Assembly (NCBI GenBank): GCA_028712225.1
Contig: JAQTQN010000006.1
Location: 1-40,094 of the forward strand
Reading direction: 5' to 3'
Source: Methylobacter sp.
GTDB lineage: Bacteria; Pseudomonadota; Gammaproteobacteria; Methylococcales; Methylomonadaceae
Length of the DNA: 40,094 nucleotides
Shown here: piece after piece, positions 32,120 through 40,094 of the stretch
How positions within the stretch are numbered: position 1 is the first letter of the stretch
How the letters are laid out: each line of letters starts with the position of its first letter
Notes under the pieces: generated by a model
What the model saw: the letters and a program-made list of their open reading frames with translations, nothing else
The model's database searches: none
What the model was told of the DNA's origin: nothing
Position numbers and translations under genes: made by a program

Positions 32120-33045
32120 GTAAAACTCTTCATCAATAGTCCATGCCACAAGGGCAGGGTGATTAAACTGAGTGCGGTCGTTACGGTAACTGCCATTGCA
32201 TAAAGTGAGCTGTCCAAATGGTAACGATCACAAAACACGATCCCTAATACCATGCTGGGCATGGCAATATCCAGCACTGCAGCCGCCCGGTAATCGCCGG
32301 TTATGCTGAGTTGGCTCATCAATAGCACCGCGAATAAAGGCATCAATGCCATTTTTATCACGATGACCGGCATAACATAAGGAATGTTGCGAACCCTGAC
32401 TGCCGTCCAACTCAAGGCTAATCCTAGAGAAAACAGCATTAACGGCACCACGGCACCCGCCAATTTTTGCAGTACCCCGAGCAGCCAATCCGGCGCAACA
32501 ACGTGATTGATATTCAGCAATACCGCCAGGCCCGCAGCCCAAAATGGTGGTGCATTCAGAAAAGCGATGACTGATTTGGGGTTTTCTGATTTGTCTTCGC
32601 CGTAATGCCGCACCAGTAAAATGCCAACCGTAAACAGAAATGGCGCAGTCGCAAACAAATCGATTTGTATCGCCACCGATCGTGCCCAGCTGCCGAAAGT
32701 CTGCTCTAAAACCGGCAAGCCTAAATAAGTAACGTTAGGGAATGCAGCGGCTAAAACCATGGCCCCTAAGCGGCGATGCTCAAACTTGAATAACGCGCCC
32801 ACCAACCAAATGCAAACAATCGCAAAACTAATGCTGGCAATGCCAAGCAAGGTGTATTGCAGCGAATGAACGCCAATATCGGCCGACCAAAGCACTTCCA
32901 ATACCATCGCCGGCAGCAGCAAATAATACACAACCGTGGTTAATACCAACCGGGTTTGCTCTGCTTTTAGCCCGCCCGGCTTGAGGATGCGCCAACCGGC
33001 ACCGCAAGCCATCAGCAGGGTCATTTGAATCAGAGTTGAGTTCAT
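32116..33045 (-). CDS. AEC-family (auxin efflux carrier type) transporter
   Basis: Inner-membrane permease of the AEC family, usually carrying organic acids such as malate or malonate. It has 309 residues with about ten hydrophobic helices and a typical family length. Recognisable elements are the N-terminal KPGGLKAEQ loop, FPNVTYLGLPVLEQTFG in the middle and the helix-break region MPSMVLGIVFCDRYHLD near the end. The substrate cannot be read from sequence. It is the first gene of the minus-strand unit with cinA-like and uup, and is divergent from pyrF across 99 bases. Confidence 0.85.
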   Translation of the reverse strand: MNSTLIQMTLLMACGAGWRILKPGGLKAEQTRLVLTTVVYYLLLPAMVLEVLWSADIGVHSLQYTLLGIASISFAIVCIWLVGALFKFEHRRLGAMVLAAAFPNVTYLGLPVLEQTFGSWARSVAIQIDLFATAPFLFTVGILLVRHYGEDKSENPKSVIAFLNAPPFWAAGLAVLLNINHVVAPDWLLGVLQKLAGAVVPLMLFSLGLALSWTAVRVRNIPYVMPVIVIKMALMPLFAVLLMSQLSITGDYRAAAVLDIAMPSMVLGIVFCDRYHLDSSLYAMAVTVTTALSLITLPLWHGLLMKSFT

Positions 33046-33144
33046 AAATAGATGTAATGTGTCGGGCGGCGAATTTTAACATTCACCGACTAATGAAGTT
33101 CCGGTAATATAGCCGTTGTTTTTAGCCTTCATTTTGTCAGCCAT

Positions 33145-33870
33145 ATGCCACAATCTATTCTTTCTACCAAAGCTATCCCTGTCCGTGAACGCCTGATTAT
33201 GGCTTTGGATGTTCCCAGCATCGCTGAAGCGCAGGCGTTAGTTGAAGAATTGGGTGATTCGGTGATTTTTTACAAAGTCGGCATGGAGTTGTTCATGTGC
33301 GGCGATTATTTCGGTTTTATCGAATGGCTTAAGCAGCGCGGCAAAAAAGTGTTTGTGGATTTGAAGTTTTTTGACGTGCCTGCCACGGTGGGCCGTGCTA
33401 TCCGTGCATTAAGCAGCAAAGGTGTCGACCTTGCCACCATTCATGGCAACGATTCCATCATGGAAGCGGCCGCCAAAGAGAAAGGCAATCTCAAAGTATT
33501 GGCCGTCACGGCGTTAACCAGCTTGGATCGTGGTGATCTTGATGATTTAGGTTTCAGCTGTGATGTGCGGGAGCTGGTGTTATCGCGCGCCAAACGGGCG
33601 TTGGACATCGGCTGTGATGGCGTGGTGTCATCCGGTCTTGAAGCGCCTATGCTGCGTGAACATCTGGATCACCGTTTATTGGTAATTACTCCCGGCATTC
33701 GGCCGGTCGATAATCGCGAAGACGACGACCAAAAACGCGTGGTTAGCGTAGACAAGGCTTTTCAGAACGGCGCCGATTACATTGTGGTTGGCCGCCCAAT
33801 CCGCGATGCCGATGATCGCAAAGCTATGGCTGAAAAAATTCAGGCGCAGATTCTGGCTGAGTTTCAATAA
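33145..33870 (+). CDS. pyrF: Orotidine 5'-phosphate decarboxylase
   Basis: Final enzyme of de novo UMP synthesis; decarboxylates OMP. It has 241 residues. The catalytic array is visible: Asp22 (MALDVPS), Lys44 (FYKVGMELF) and the DLKFFDVPATV motif with Asp72, Lys74 and Asp77. The phosphate-gripping end TPGIRP and the IVVGRPIRDA block are also present. No clear ribosome site precedes the ATG at 33145, and about 12 N-terminal residues are not conserved, so a later start is possible. It lies alone, divergent from the AEC transporter. Confidence 0.96.
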   Translation: MPQSILSTKAIPVRERLIMALDVPSIAEAQALVEELGDSVIFYKVGMELFMCGDYFGFIEWLKQRGKKVFVDLKFFDVPATVGRAIRALSSKGVDLATIHGNDSIMEAAAKEKGNLKVLAVTALTSLDRGDLDDLGFSCDVRELVLSRAKRALDIGCDGVVSSGLEAPMLREHLDHRLLVITPGIRPVDNREDDDQKRVVSVDKAFQNGADYIVVGRPIRDADDRKAMAEKIQAQILAEFQ

Positions 33871-33931
33871 TAGTCGGTCAAATTTAACAATTCATTGTCA
33901 ACAGACCCCGCATTCAGGATAATTAAACTGT

Positions 33932-33963
33932 GTTATATAACCTTATTAAATGAGTTATATAAC
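33932..33963. promoter_or_regulatory. Tandem GTTATATAAC palindromes before the TauE/SafE gene
   Basis: Two identical 10-bp palindromes (33932-33941 and 33954-33963) have centres 22 bp apart, two helical turns. Together they form a larger inverted repeat with 11-bp arms. They overlap TATATAA sequences able to act as -10 boxes, which would suit a repressor. They lie about 70-100 bases before the ATG at 34031. Confidence 0.5.
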
Positions 33964-34030
33964 ATAGTTCTCATTTATCAAGCCTGGATAACATTTGCTT
34001 TTCTTCAACCCTGCGATAACTTTAGCCACT

Positions 34031-34762
34031 ATGGAATTTGACCACGCCTTTAACTCATCGTACTTGGTCGCATTTACCATGGGGCTGCTAAGTAGCATGC
34101 ATTGTGTGGGGATGTGCGGCTCGATTATCGGTACCTTAACGCTGAGTTTAAGCTCTGAAGTACGCAACGATAAAAAACGCCTGTTGCCATTTGTATTTAA
34201 TTACAACGCCGGTAGGGTCACAAGCTACACATTGGCTGGTCTGTTATTAGGATTTGTTCAAACCGCACTGGTGATGACCATGGATGAATCTACCGGCTAT
34301 CGAGTCTTGCAAATACTATCGGCTATCGTCATGGCAAGTGCCGGCTTATACCTTGCCGGGTGGTTTCCTAGATTTGCGTATATCGAAAAGATTGGCCTAC
34401 ATTTTTGGCGAGTGATCGAACCTTATGGACGGCGTCTTATTCCGGTAAAAACGTATTCTCAGGCCTACTTATTTGGCATGGTGTGGGGCTGGTTGCCATG
34501 CAGCTTGGTTTATACCGCTCTTGCTTTGGCCTCGACCGCCGGAGGCGTTGGGCAAAGCGCTTTAACCATGTTGTTTTTCGGTCTCGGCACCATCCCGGCT
34601 GTTATGGGGATAGGATTTATGACCGGCATACTGACAAAACTTTCTGGCTTACAACGATTTAGGCAGATCATCGGTTTGTTAATGATTGCACTGGCTTTGT
34701 TAGCGGTAATTCCGGATCTTAATCCAATGCGTTGGCAACATACTCAGATAGTAGAGAGGTAG
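34031..34762 (+). CDS. TauE/SafE (DsbD_2)-type membrane protein
   Basis: Polytopic inner-membrane protein of 243 residues with about six helices, in the group annotated sulfite exporter TauE/SafE, related to the DsbD transmembrane region. The first helix carries SMHCVGMCGS (Cys25 and Cys29), and a later helix has WGWLPCSLVY. These cysteine motifs are typical of the members found beside cbb3 oxidase assembly genes and suggest thiol or copper handling, not sulfite export. The ATG at 34031 matches homologue N-termini, although it has no clear ribosome site. A TTG 12 codons upstream with TGGA is an alternative. It ends one base before the sigma-54 activator gene. Confidence 0.8.
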   Translation: MEFDHAFNSSYLVAFTMGLLSSMHCVGMCGSIIGTLTLSLSSEVRNDKKRLLPFVFNYNAGRVTSYTLAGLLLGFVQTALVMTMDESTGYRVLQILSAIVMASAGLYLAGWFPRFAYIEKIGLHFWRVIEPYGRRLIPVKTYSQAYLFGMVWGWLPCSLVYTALALASTAGGVGQSALTMLFFGLGTIPAVMGIGFMTGILTKLSGLQRFRQIIGLLMIALALLAVIPDLNPMRWQHTQIVER

Positions 34763-34763
34763 C

Positions 34764-35729
34764 ATGGCTTATTTCAGATCAATTATTGGTCAATCCCCTT
34801 CGTTGGATTCACTAATTCGTAGTGCAAGAATTGTGGCCACAACGGATGTCACTGTTTTGCTTAAAGGCGAAACAGGCACTGGCAAAGAGGTATTTGCTAA
34901 AGCCATTCAGAAATCCAGTTCACGCTCTGATAAACCTTTTATTACTGTCAATTGCGCAGCGCTTCCTGAAGGCTTGATTGAGTCTGAGTTATTTGGTCAC
35001 AAAAAAGGTGCTTTTACGGGCGCTAGTTCCAGCACCCAAGGTTTGCTACAGGCGGCCGACGGAGGCACATTATTTCTCGATGAAATCAACTCATTACCAC
35101 TAGGGGTGCAAGCGAAATTTTTGCGATTTTTGGATTCCGGGGAATGTCTTGTGGTTGGGGAAACTAAGCCTATTAAGGTGAATGTTCGTGTAATTGCTGC
35201 AACCAACTCCGATTTGACCAAGCAAATTAGCCAGGGCGATTTTAGACAAGACTTATATTTCAGGTTAAATGTCGTCCCCTTAGAGCTGCCGCCACTCTCC
35301 CAACGCACTGAAGACATTGAGCCGTTGGCCGTACATTTCTTAAATTTATTTGCCAAAGCTCATTCGATTGACGAACCTAAGTTAAGTAAAGCCACGCTAA
35401 AAGTGTTAAAGCACTATAAATGGCCGGGTAATATTCGAGAATTACGTAATTTGTGCGAAAGATTGAGTGTGTTATTAGCCGGACGAACTATTGAACCGGA
35501 AAATCTTCCAGCAGAGTTTAGCGTGACCGTAACTGGCGAATTGCCGGAAAGTGGCGATTTTATTTTGCCGGCGGAAGGGGTGCAATTGGATTCTTTGGAA
35601 GCTGATTTAATCAGTCAGGCTTTGCAACGCACTAATGGCAATCGCGCAAAAACAGCAAAATTGTTGGGTATATCAAGGGACACGTTGCTGTATCGAATGC
35701 AAAAACATGGCTTTTCAATATCGCATTAA
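34764..35729 (+). CDS. Sigma-54-dependent activator without sensor domain (PspF-like)
   Basis: AAA+ enhancer-binding protein that would remodel RpoN holoenzyme. It has 321 residues, close to PspF (325). The AAA+ domain starts almost at the N-terminus (IIGQSPSLDSL), with Walker A GETGTGKE at 35-42, the sigma-54 contact loop GAFTGA at 82-87, and Walker B GTLFLDEI at 101-108. A Fis-type helix-turn-helix lies at about 290-316. There is no receiver, GAF or PAS domain, so control must come from a partner protein, as PspA does for PspF, but no psp genes are present. GAGAGG lies just before its ATG, and translation is probably coupled to the TauE/SafE gene. Confidence 0.9.
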   Translation: MAYFRSIIGQSPSLDSLIRSARIVATTDVTVLLKGETGTGKEVFAKAIQKSSSRSDKPFITVNCAALPEGLIESELFGHKKGAFTGASSSTQGLLQAADGGTLFLDEINSLPLGVQAKFLRFLDSGECLVVGETKPIKVNVRVIAATNSDLTKQISQGDFRQDLYFRLNVVPLELPPLSQRTEDIEPLAVHFLNLFAKAHSIDEPKLSKATLKVLKHYKWPGNIRELRNLCERLSVLLAGRTIEPENLPAEFSVTVTGELPESGDFILPAEGVQLDSLEADLISQALQRTNGNRAKTAKLLGISRDTLLYRMQKHGFSISH

Positions 35730-36457
35730 AGACAACGCAGCCATTGCACGGTGACATTGTCGCTCCTGCCGAGTGCGCGTAATACCGTTAATTGAGCCAC
35801 TTTACCTAGCGCGGCTTTACCACTGGCAGGCTGTGCTAACTGTAATAATTCTGTCTGTTTTACATTCCCCCAAAACCCATCAGTACATAACAAAAAAGTC
35901 TCACCCTTTTGAATTGCGGGATATTCGTGAATTTCGGGGTGATGTTTTTTCAATACATTGATGCTGCGCGTTAGCTGATTTTGATCAGGATGCACTCCCA
36001 TTTCCTCTTCGGATATTTTACCGGCGTTCAGCAATTGCTGTGGGATGGAATGATCTTGGCTACGCCACAGGATTTCCTTAGGATTCATCCGATAGATGCG
36101 CGAGTCGCCGCAATGTGCAGTTAATACGCGGTGGCTATCGATAAATAGACAAACACAGGTGGTATGCGCCTTACTGGCTACCTCGTCATCTTGAAACAGC
36201 AGTTTCATCTTGTCAATTGCCGCATCTACCCAGGCTGCAAAAGTCGCGACTGGATTTTCCTGTATACGCTTACTGTAGTCTGCAGTGGCTAACAAGCCTT
36301 GACAAAAAAAACGCGAAGCTTTGTCGCCGGCACTATAGCCACCCAAGCCATCAGCTACCACAAGCAAGGCATACTCATCATTGATGATATATGCCATATA
36401 ATCCTGGTTGCTTTCCCTGTCGCCGGCGGACGTGAGTTGATAAAACTCAAACTCCAT
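35726..36457 (-). CDS. PP2C-family serine/threonine phosphatase
   Basis: Soluble Mg/Mn-dependent protein phosphatase of 243 residues with the complete PP2C motif set: GDRESNQD at 12-19, VADGLGGYSAGDKAS at 34-48, HCGDSRIYRM, RSQDHS and LLCTDGFW. The metal-binding aspartates are all present, so it should be active. No transmembrane segment or kinase domain is fused, and no partner kinase is in view. Its stop codon overlaps that of the convergent sigma-54 activator gene. It begins 4 bases after the pdxJ stop, so it is probably the distal gene of the lepB-to-pdxJ transcript. Its substrate is unknown. Confidence 0.9.
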   Translation of the reverse strand: MEFEFYQLTSAGDRESNQDYMAYIINDEYALLVVADGLGGYSAGDKASRFFCQGLLATADYSKRIQENPVATFAAWVDAAIDKMKLLFQDDEVASKAHTTCVCLFIDSHRVLTAHCGDSRIYRMNPKEILWRSQDHSIPQQLLNAGKISEEEMGVHPDQNQLTRSINVLKKHHPEIHEYPAIQKGETFLLCTDGFWGNVKQTELLQLAQPASGKAALGKVAQLTVLRALGRSDNVTVQWLRCL

Positions 36458-36461
36458 TTTG

Positions 36462-37214
36462 TTAAATTTGCCCGCTGTGCAATCGGGTATTACGCATAAG
36501 CTGCTTCAAATCACTGACCGTCTGCGCCAAGCCTGTTAGCACGGCTTGGGCAATAATGGCATGACCGATATTAAGCTCGACAATTTCCGGTATCGCACAG
36601 ATGGCTTCAACATTATGAAAATTAAGTCCATGCCCGGCATTAACTTGTAATCCAGCGGCGTGTGCGTAGTAAGCTGCTTGGCGAATGCGCTCCAGTTCTT
36701 CCGCTTGCTGTGCCGGATTTTCCGCATCGGCATAACGACCGGTATGTAATTCGATTACCGGCGCGCCAGCTTGCACAGCAGCATCAATTTGTTCTTGTTC
36801 TGGGTCGATAAATAGTGATACCTCAATGCCTGAGCTTTTTAATCTTTCGCACGCGGATTGCATGGTCGATAACTGTCCTGCGACATTGAGCCCGCCTTCA
36901 GTAGTCAGCTCGGCACGCTTTTCGGGCACCAGGCAGCAGGCGAATGGCTTTACTTTTTGAGCGATTGCTATCATTTCTTCGGTCACTGCCATTTCCAGAT
37001 TCAGCCGGGTATGCAGCATGTCTTTTAATAAATAAATATCGCGATCCTGGATATGTCGGCGATCTTCCCGCAAATGCGCGGTAATTCCGTCCGCTCCTGC
37101 TTGCTCGGCAATCAACGCGGCTTGAATTGGATCAGGATAACGGGTGCCTCTGGCTTGCCTTAAGGTGGCAATGTGATCAATATTGACGCCTAACAGAATG
37201 TTTTGTGTGCTCAT
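36462..37214 (-). CDS. pdxJ: Pyridoxine 5'-phosphate synthase
   Basis: TIM-barrel enzyme that condenses 1-deoxyxylulose 5-phosphate and aminoacetone 3-phosphate into pyridoxine 5'-phosphate, the last ring-forming step of the DXP-dependent vitamin B6 route. It has 250 residues. The N-terminal signature [20 protein letters not shown] carries the active-site histidine. [23 protein letters not shown] and the phosphate-site INAGHGLN-like segment follow. It overlaps recO by four bases, the usual gammaproteobacterial arrangement. Confidence 0.96.
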   Translation of the reverse strand: MSTQNILLGVNIDHIATLRQARGTRYPDPIQAALIAEQAGADGITAHLREDRRHIQDRDIYLLKDMLHTRLNLEMAVTEEMIAIAQKVKPFACCLVPEKRAELTTEGGLNVAGQLSTMQSACERLKSSGIEVSLFIDPEQEQIDAAVQAGAPVIELHTGRYADAENPAQQAEELERIRQAAYYAHAAGLQVNAGHGLNFHNVEAICAIPEIVELNIGHAIIAQAVLTGLAQTVSDLKQLMRNTRLHSGQI

Positions 37215-37912
37215 GTTTCTGGTCGTTTAATAAGTTTATTGATAACGGCCCGACTTTTTAATTGTCTGCCTTGTAGGTGGGTATCGATGACTTGTCTCAT
37301 CAGTAGTTTGAGTTCGCTTAGCACTTGCGAATCGTTGAATTGTCTCGATTGGATCGCTTGCACAGTCTTCTCTGAAAACAATCCTTTGTTATCTGCCACC
37401 AGTCCGAGTTCATTGTCGAACGAGTAACTTGCTGAGCGTATAGATGACTTGTTTGTCTCTGCATGTAAGCCGTAGCCGATGCTTTCCAGCAAATCCAATT
37501 CAAAAGTTCTTAAGGCAGGCTCTAGCGTTGCTTCTTGAGCTAGCCTGGTCAAACAGGACTGGTAATGAACAAATACTTCAGGATGTGGATCGTGTTTATG
37601 TAAAAAACAGCCGACCAACTCGTTGACATAAAAACCGCAATACAGCGCAAGACCAGTCAATTTAGCAAATGAATCAGCCATTTCAACGGTGGTGAGGGTT
37701 TTAAGTTCTGCCTTGCCAACATAGGAAATCAATATTGGCACAAAGGGCTGCAAAAGCCCGGTAGTTTTTGATTTTGTTTTTCGCACACCTTTTGCCAGGA
37801 CCGATAGTCTGCCAAAGTCACGCGTCATTACCTCAATGATTAGGCTGGTTTCGCGAAAATTACGCTGCTGTAGAACAAAAGCAGGTTGTAAATAGACTGC
37901 TGTTTCAGTCAT
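37211..37912 (-). CDS. recO: DNA repair protein RecO
   Basis: Recombination mediator of the RecFOR pathway; its N-terminal OB fold binds single-stranded DNA and anneals strands. It has 233 residues. The conserved N-terminal pattern [17 protein letters not shown] and the following [14 protein letters not shown] are characteristic. The C-terminal part is helical. The C4 zinc finger found in some RecO proteins is absent, as in E. coli. It overlaps era by eight bases and pdxJ by four. Confidence 0.94.
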   Translation of the reverse strand: MTETAVYLQPAFVLQQRNFRETSLIIEVMTRDFGRLSVLAKGVRKTKSKTTGLLQPFVPILISYVGKAELKTLTTVEMADSFAKLTGLALYCGFYVNELVGCFLHKHDPHPEVFVHYQSCLTRLAQEATLEPALRTFELDLLESIGYGLHAETNKSSIRSASYSFDNELGLVADNKGLFSEKTVQAIQSRQFNDSQVLSELKLLMRQVIDTHLQGRQLKSRAVINKLIKRPET

Positions 37913-38786
37913 TAAATCCTAAGCTTTGTAACGCGCGTTCATTGTCTGACCAGCCTTTTTTCACCTTGACCCACAGCTGGATATAGACTTTCTTGTCCAG
38001 CAATTTTTCTATATCCAGTCTGGCGTCGGTACCGACTTTTTTTAGCATTTCGCCATTATCACCAATCACAATAGTTTTTTGTCCAAGCCGCTCTACCCAA
38101 ATAATGGCGTAGATTTTGGTGATATGGGGCTTTTCTTCGTAGCGTTCTATTTCGACAGTTATCGCATAAGGCAACTCATCGCCTAACCGTCTGGTCAGTT
38201 TTTCCCGGACAATTTCCGCGCATAAAAATCGCTCCGGCCTGTCGGTAATTTGATCTTCCGGGTATATCAAATCACTTTCAGGCAGCATCTCCATAATCAA
38301 GCCTTCGAGCTCTTCAAGATTGGTGCTCTTCAAGGCTGAAATCGGGATCATGTGAGCAAAAGGAAAGCGATGCTGAGCTTCGGAAAAAAAAGTCAAAATA
38401 TCTTCTTTATCTTTAACTTTGTCGACTTTGTTGGCGGCCAGGATAACCGGCAATCCCGCCTGTTCGAGCTTTTTAAAAATAATCTCGTCATATTCATGCC
38501 AGGACAGACCGTCAATTAACCAAACGATGACATCAACACCTAACAAAGTAGTCTCTGCAGTTCTGTTTAGATAACGATTGAGAGCTTTCTGTTCATTGCC
38601 GTGCATGCCAGGCGTATCCATATAAATGGCTTGCCCTGCTGCTGTAGTGTTAATACCCAAGATACGATGTCGGGTCGTTTGGGGTTTACGAGAGGTGATG
38701 CTGATTTTTTGTTTCAGCAAATGATTCATCAGTGTTGATTTGCCCACATTGGGGCGCCCTATCAGGGCTACGAAACCACAATTCAT
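37905..38786 (-). CDS. era: GTPase Era
   Basis: Essential GTPase that binds the 3' end of 16S rRNA and assists 30S ribosome maturation. It has 293 residues. GTP-binding motifs are G1 GRPNVGKS at 10-17, the switch region KPQTTRHRI at 34-42, G3 DTPG at 57-60 and G4 NKVD at 119-122. A KH domain occupies the C-terminal third, with the VWVKVKKGWSDNE segment near its end. The start overlaps the rnc stop by one base, giving the classical rnc-era-recO order. Confidence 0.97.
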   Translation of the reverse strand: MNCGFVALIGRPNVGKSTLMNHLLKQKISITSRKPQTTRHRILGINTTAAGQAIYMDTPGMHGNEQKALNRYLNRTAETTLLGVDVIVWLIDGLSWHEYDEIIFKKLEQAGLPVILAANKVDKVKDKEDILTFFSEAQHRFPFAHMIPISALKSTNLEELEGLIMEMLPESDLIYPEDQITDRPERFLCAEIVREKLTRRLGDELPYAITVEIERYEEKPHITKIYAIIWVERLGQKTIVIGDNGEMLKKVGTDARLDIEKLLDKKVYIQLWVKVKKGWSDNERALQSLGFND

Positions 38787-39463
38787 TACACGCCTTTTAA
38801 TAATTCAAGCATTTGCTCTGCTGCTGCCTGCTCTGCTTTTTTTCTTGAAACCCCTGTGCCGATAAAGAATTGATCACTCAACGGCACGGTGCATTTGACT
38901 TTGAAGGTTTGTTCGTGACCCAGTCCGGACATGCTTATCAAAGTATATTCAGGCAAGTCATTTTTTTTAGACTGCATCAACTCTTGCAATTGAGTTTTAG
39001 GATCTTTTTTCCAATTCTCAAGCGACAAGGCTTGCAGCTTTTCTTGGAATAATGACACTACCCATTGCTGACAAGCGTCCATTCCTTGGTCGAGAAACAA
39101 TGCGCCGATAATAGCTTCCAGCGCATCCGATAAAATAGAATCACGGCGGAATCCACCGCTTTTAAGTTCACCGGAACCGAGTAGAAGGTAGTCACCAAGC
39201 TGGTGTTTTCTGGCAAGCTCTGCAAGAGATGTTTGGTTGACTAAGCTGGCTCTTAACCGACTTAATACCCCTTCCGGCGCTGAAGGAAAGTTATCATACA
39301 ACTGGTGTGCGATCACAAAACCTAAGATAGAGTCACCTAAAAATTCTAAGCGCTCATTATTTTTAGCCCCTACGCTACGATGAGTCAATGCGCTGATAAA
39401 CAGTTGCGAATCGTTAAAACTCAGGCCTAATCGTTTGGATAAGACGTTCGGATTTTTTGTCAC
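38786..39463 (-). CDS. rnc: Ribonuclease III
   Basis: Double-strand-specific endoribonuclease that processes rRNA and some mRNAs. It has 225 residues. The signature NERLEFLGDS is at 36-45, with metal ligands including Glu40 and Asp44, and the later helix SDALEAIIGALFLD supplies the other acidic residues. The dsRNA-binding domain occupies about 155-222 (DPKTQLQELMQ ... SRKKAEQAAAEQML). It lies between DUF4845 and era with overlapping ends. Confidence 0.97.
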   Translation of the reverse strand: MTKNPNVLSKRLGLSFNDSQLFISALTHRSVGAKNNERLEFLGDSILGFVIAHQLYDNFPSAPEGVLSRLRASLVNQTSLAELARKHQLGDYLLLGSGELKSGGFRRDSILSDALEAIIGALFLDQGMDACQQWVVSLFQEKLQALSLENWKKDPKTQLQELMQSKKNDLPEYTLISMSGLGHEQTFKVKCTVPLSDQFFIGTGVSRKKAEQAAAEQMLELLKGV

Positions 39464-39837
39464 TCCTGTCCGACCTCAATGGAATCATTAAATTCAGCCA
39501 ATACGCTCAAGTTACCGGCGATTTTTTGTACTGTTTCATATTCAATAGTCACTTTCAGGTAGTTACCGTGCTTAACCACTTTAATATCATCTTGAGTAAC
39601 ATCATAGACATAGTTCATGCTAAAACGTTTATTTAAGCTATTTCTAACTTCATTTTCACTTTGAGTTTCAATATTGGGGGATTGCTCGATAGCTTTTAGT
39701 GCATTGACTACTTTTGCGTGATCCATGTAGATGGGCACTATTTTAAGTGTGAGCAACGTAAAAAAAGCGATCAGCCCCAAAATAAACAAAATAGAGATCA
39801 AGGTTAAACCTTGTTGGTTTTTAACCGTTGCGTTCAT
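39460..39837 (-). CDS. DUF4845 membrane protein
   Basis: Small protein with a single N-terminal membrane segment (about 10-34) that looks like a pilin helix (QGLTLISILFILG), followed by a periplasmic domain with a conserved VPIYMDH motif just after the helix. There are 125 residues. The family is regularly encoded between lepB and rnc in Gamma- and Betaproteobacteria, as here. Its function is not known. It overlaps rnc by four bases and starts 39 bases after the lepB stop. Confidence 0.88.
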   Translation of the reverse strand: MNATVKNQQGLTLISILFILGLIAFFTLLTLKIVPIYMDHAKVVNALKAIEQSPNIETQSENEVRNSLNKRFSMNYVYDVTQDDIKVVKHGNYLKVTIEYETVQKIAGNLSVLAEFNDSIEVGQE

Positions 39838-39876
39838 GACCGGCTCCAGAATTGATGAATAAACAACAAGTGTAGT

Positions 39877-40094
39877 TTATTTCAAAACCGTGCCAATCCG
39901 ATCAAATCCCACACCCTTATGCTGCCAATCCCAACTCATCCAGATAAAAAAGGCTTTGCCTACCAGGTTTTCCTCAGGAACGGGCCCCCAGTAGCGGCTA
40001 TCATTGCTGTTGTCGCGGTTATCACCCATCGCAAAGTAGTTGCCTTGCGGAACGATGTAATCAAATTCAACCGTAGGCGCGCCATTTCTGATTA
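39877..40094 (-). CDS. lepB: Signal peptidase I, C-terminal fragment at window edge
   Basis: About 72 codons before the TAA at 39879-39877 are visible; the rest lies beyond the window. The frame contains the diagnostic box E motif MGDNRDNSNDSRYWGPVP, then LVGKAFFIWMSWDW and the end IGTVLK. LepB removes signal peptides of exported proteins on the periplasmic face of the inner membrane. The catalytic Ser and Lys are outside the window. It leads the lepB-DUF4845-rnc-era-recO-pdxJ cluster. Confidence 0.93.
   Translation of the reverse strand, partial: IRNGAPTVEFDYIVPQGNYFAMGDNRDNSNDSRYWGPVPEENLVGKAFFIWMSWDWQHKGVGFDRIGTVLK

Noticed and set aside
33985-33998. Sigma-54-like sequence TGGATAACATTTGC just before the TauE/SafE gene
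   Set aside because: The GG and GC are separated by nine bases, not ten, which normally abolishes sigma-54 promoter function, even though the next gene is a sigma-54 activator.
1-40094. CRISPR array, prophage, insertion sequence or toxin-antitoxin system
   Set aside because: No regularly spaced repeats, transposase, integrase, phage structural or paired toxin-antitoxin genes were seen in either strand.

Overview
The window reads as a chromosomal segment of a gammaproteobacterium, most likely a methanotroph of the order Methylococcales. This is inferred from three things: the ponA // pilMNOPQ-aroK-aroB-damX arrangement typical of Gammaproteobacteria, a PEP-CTERM protein with the VPxPAAxWLFGSG type of sorting tail common in these bacteria, and a moderate base composition that looks a little under 50% GC. 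No 16S gene or methane oxidation gene is present, so the order is an inference. Nearly all of the sequence is housekeeping DNA. I see no phage, insertion sequence or CRISPR array.

Layout. 1-1999 (minus): penicillin-binding protein 1A, cut by the window edge. 2242-7453 (plus): the type IV pilus assembly operon pilMNOPQ, closed by a strong terminator. 7530-12123: aroK, aroB, a DamX-like AAA/SPOR protein, hemE and a CopG-like (DUF411) copper protein. 12356-14622: cstA and its small partner ybdD, then a bidirectional terminator. 14720-15307 (minus): an orphan PEP-CTERM secreted protein, followed by a 510-bp regulatory intergenic region. 15818-18798: glycogen phosphorylase and the tRNA methyltransferase trmL. 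18927-21224 (minus): an apparent operon of an ArsR regulator, a membrane-anchored rhodanese, secB and gpsA. 21472-25547 (plus): gpmI, envC and a C-terminal processing protease. 25548-26240: repeats and one small hypothetical ORF. 26241-26328: tRNA-Ser(GGA). 26451-28901 (minus): a two-gene unit of an AstE-like zinc hydrolase and a GCS2-family carboxylate-amine ligase. 29017-33045 (minus): uup, a CinA-like protein and an AEC transporter. 33145-35729 (plus): pyrF, a TauE/SafE-like membrane protein and a sigma-54 activator without a sensor domain. 35726-40094 (minus): a PP2C phosphatase and the classical lepB-DUF4845-rnc-era-recO-pdxJ cluster.

How the parts relate. PBP1A, PilMNOPQ, the SPOR protein and EnvC all act on the envelope and peptidoglycan. 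AroK and AroB feed aromatic amino acids, and GpmI and GlgP serve central carbon and glycogen metabolism. The less ordinary material is regulatory or accessory. (1) The PEP-CTERM gene has a near-consensus sigma-54 promoter and two upstream copies of a 21-bp element placed like enhancer sites. (2) The ArsR regulator has a cysteine pair spaced exactly as in the persulfide sensors BigR/SqrR and heads a rhodanese operon. (3) The ligase/hydrolase pair looks like a make-and-break system for an unknown glutamyl-type amide. (4) A sensorless sigma-54 activator sits between a metal/thiol-type membrane protein and a PP2C phosphatase. (5) The CinA homologue has lost its amidase motif.
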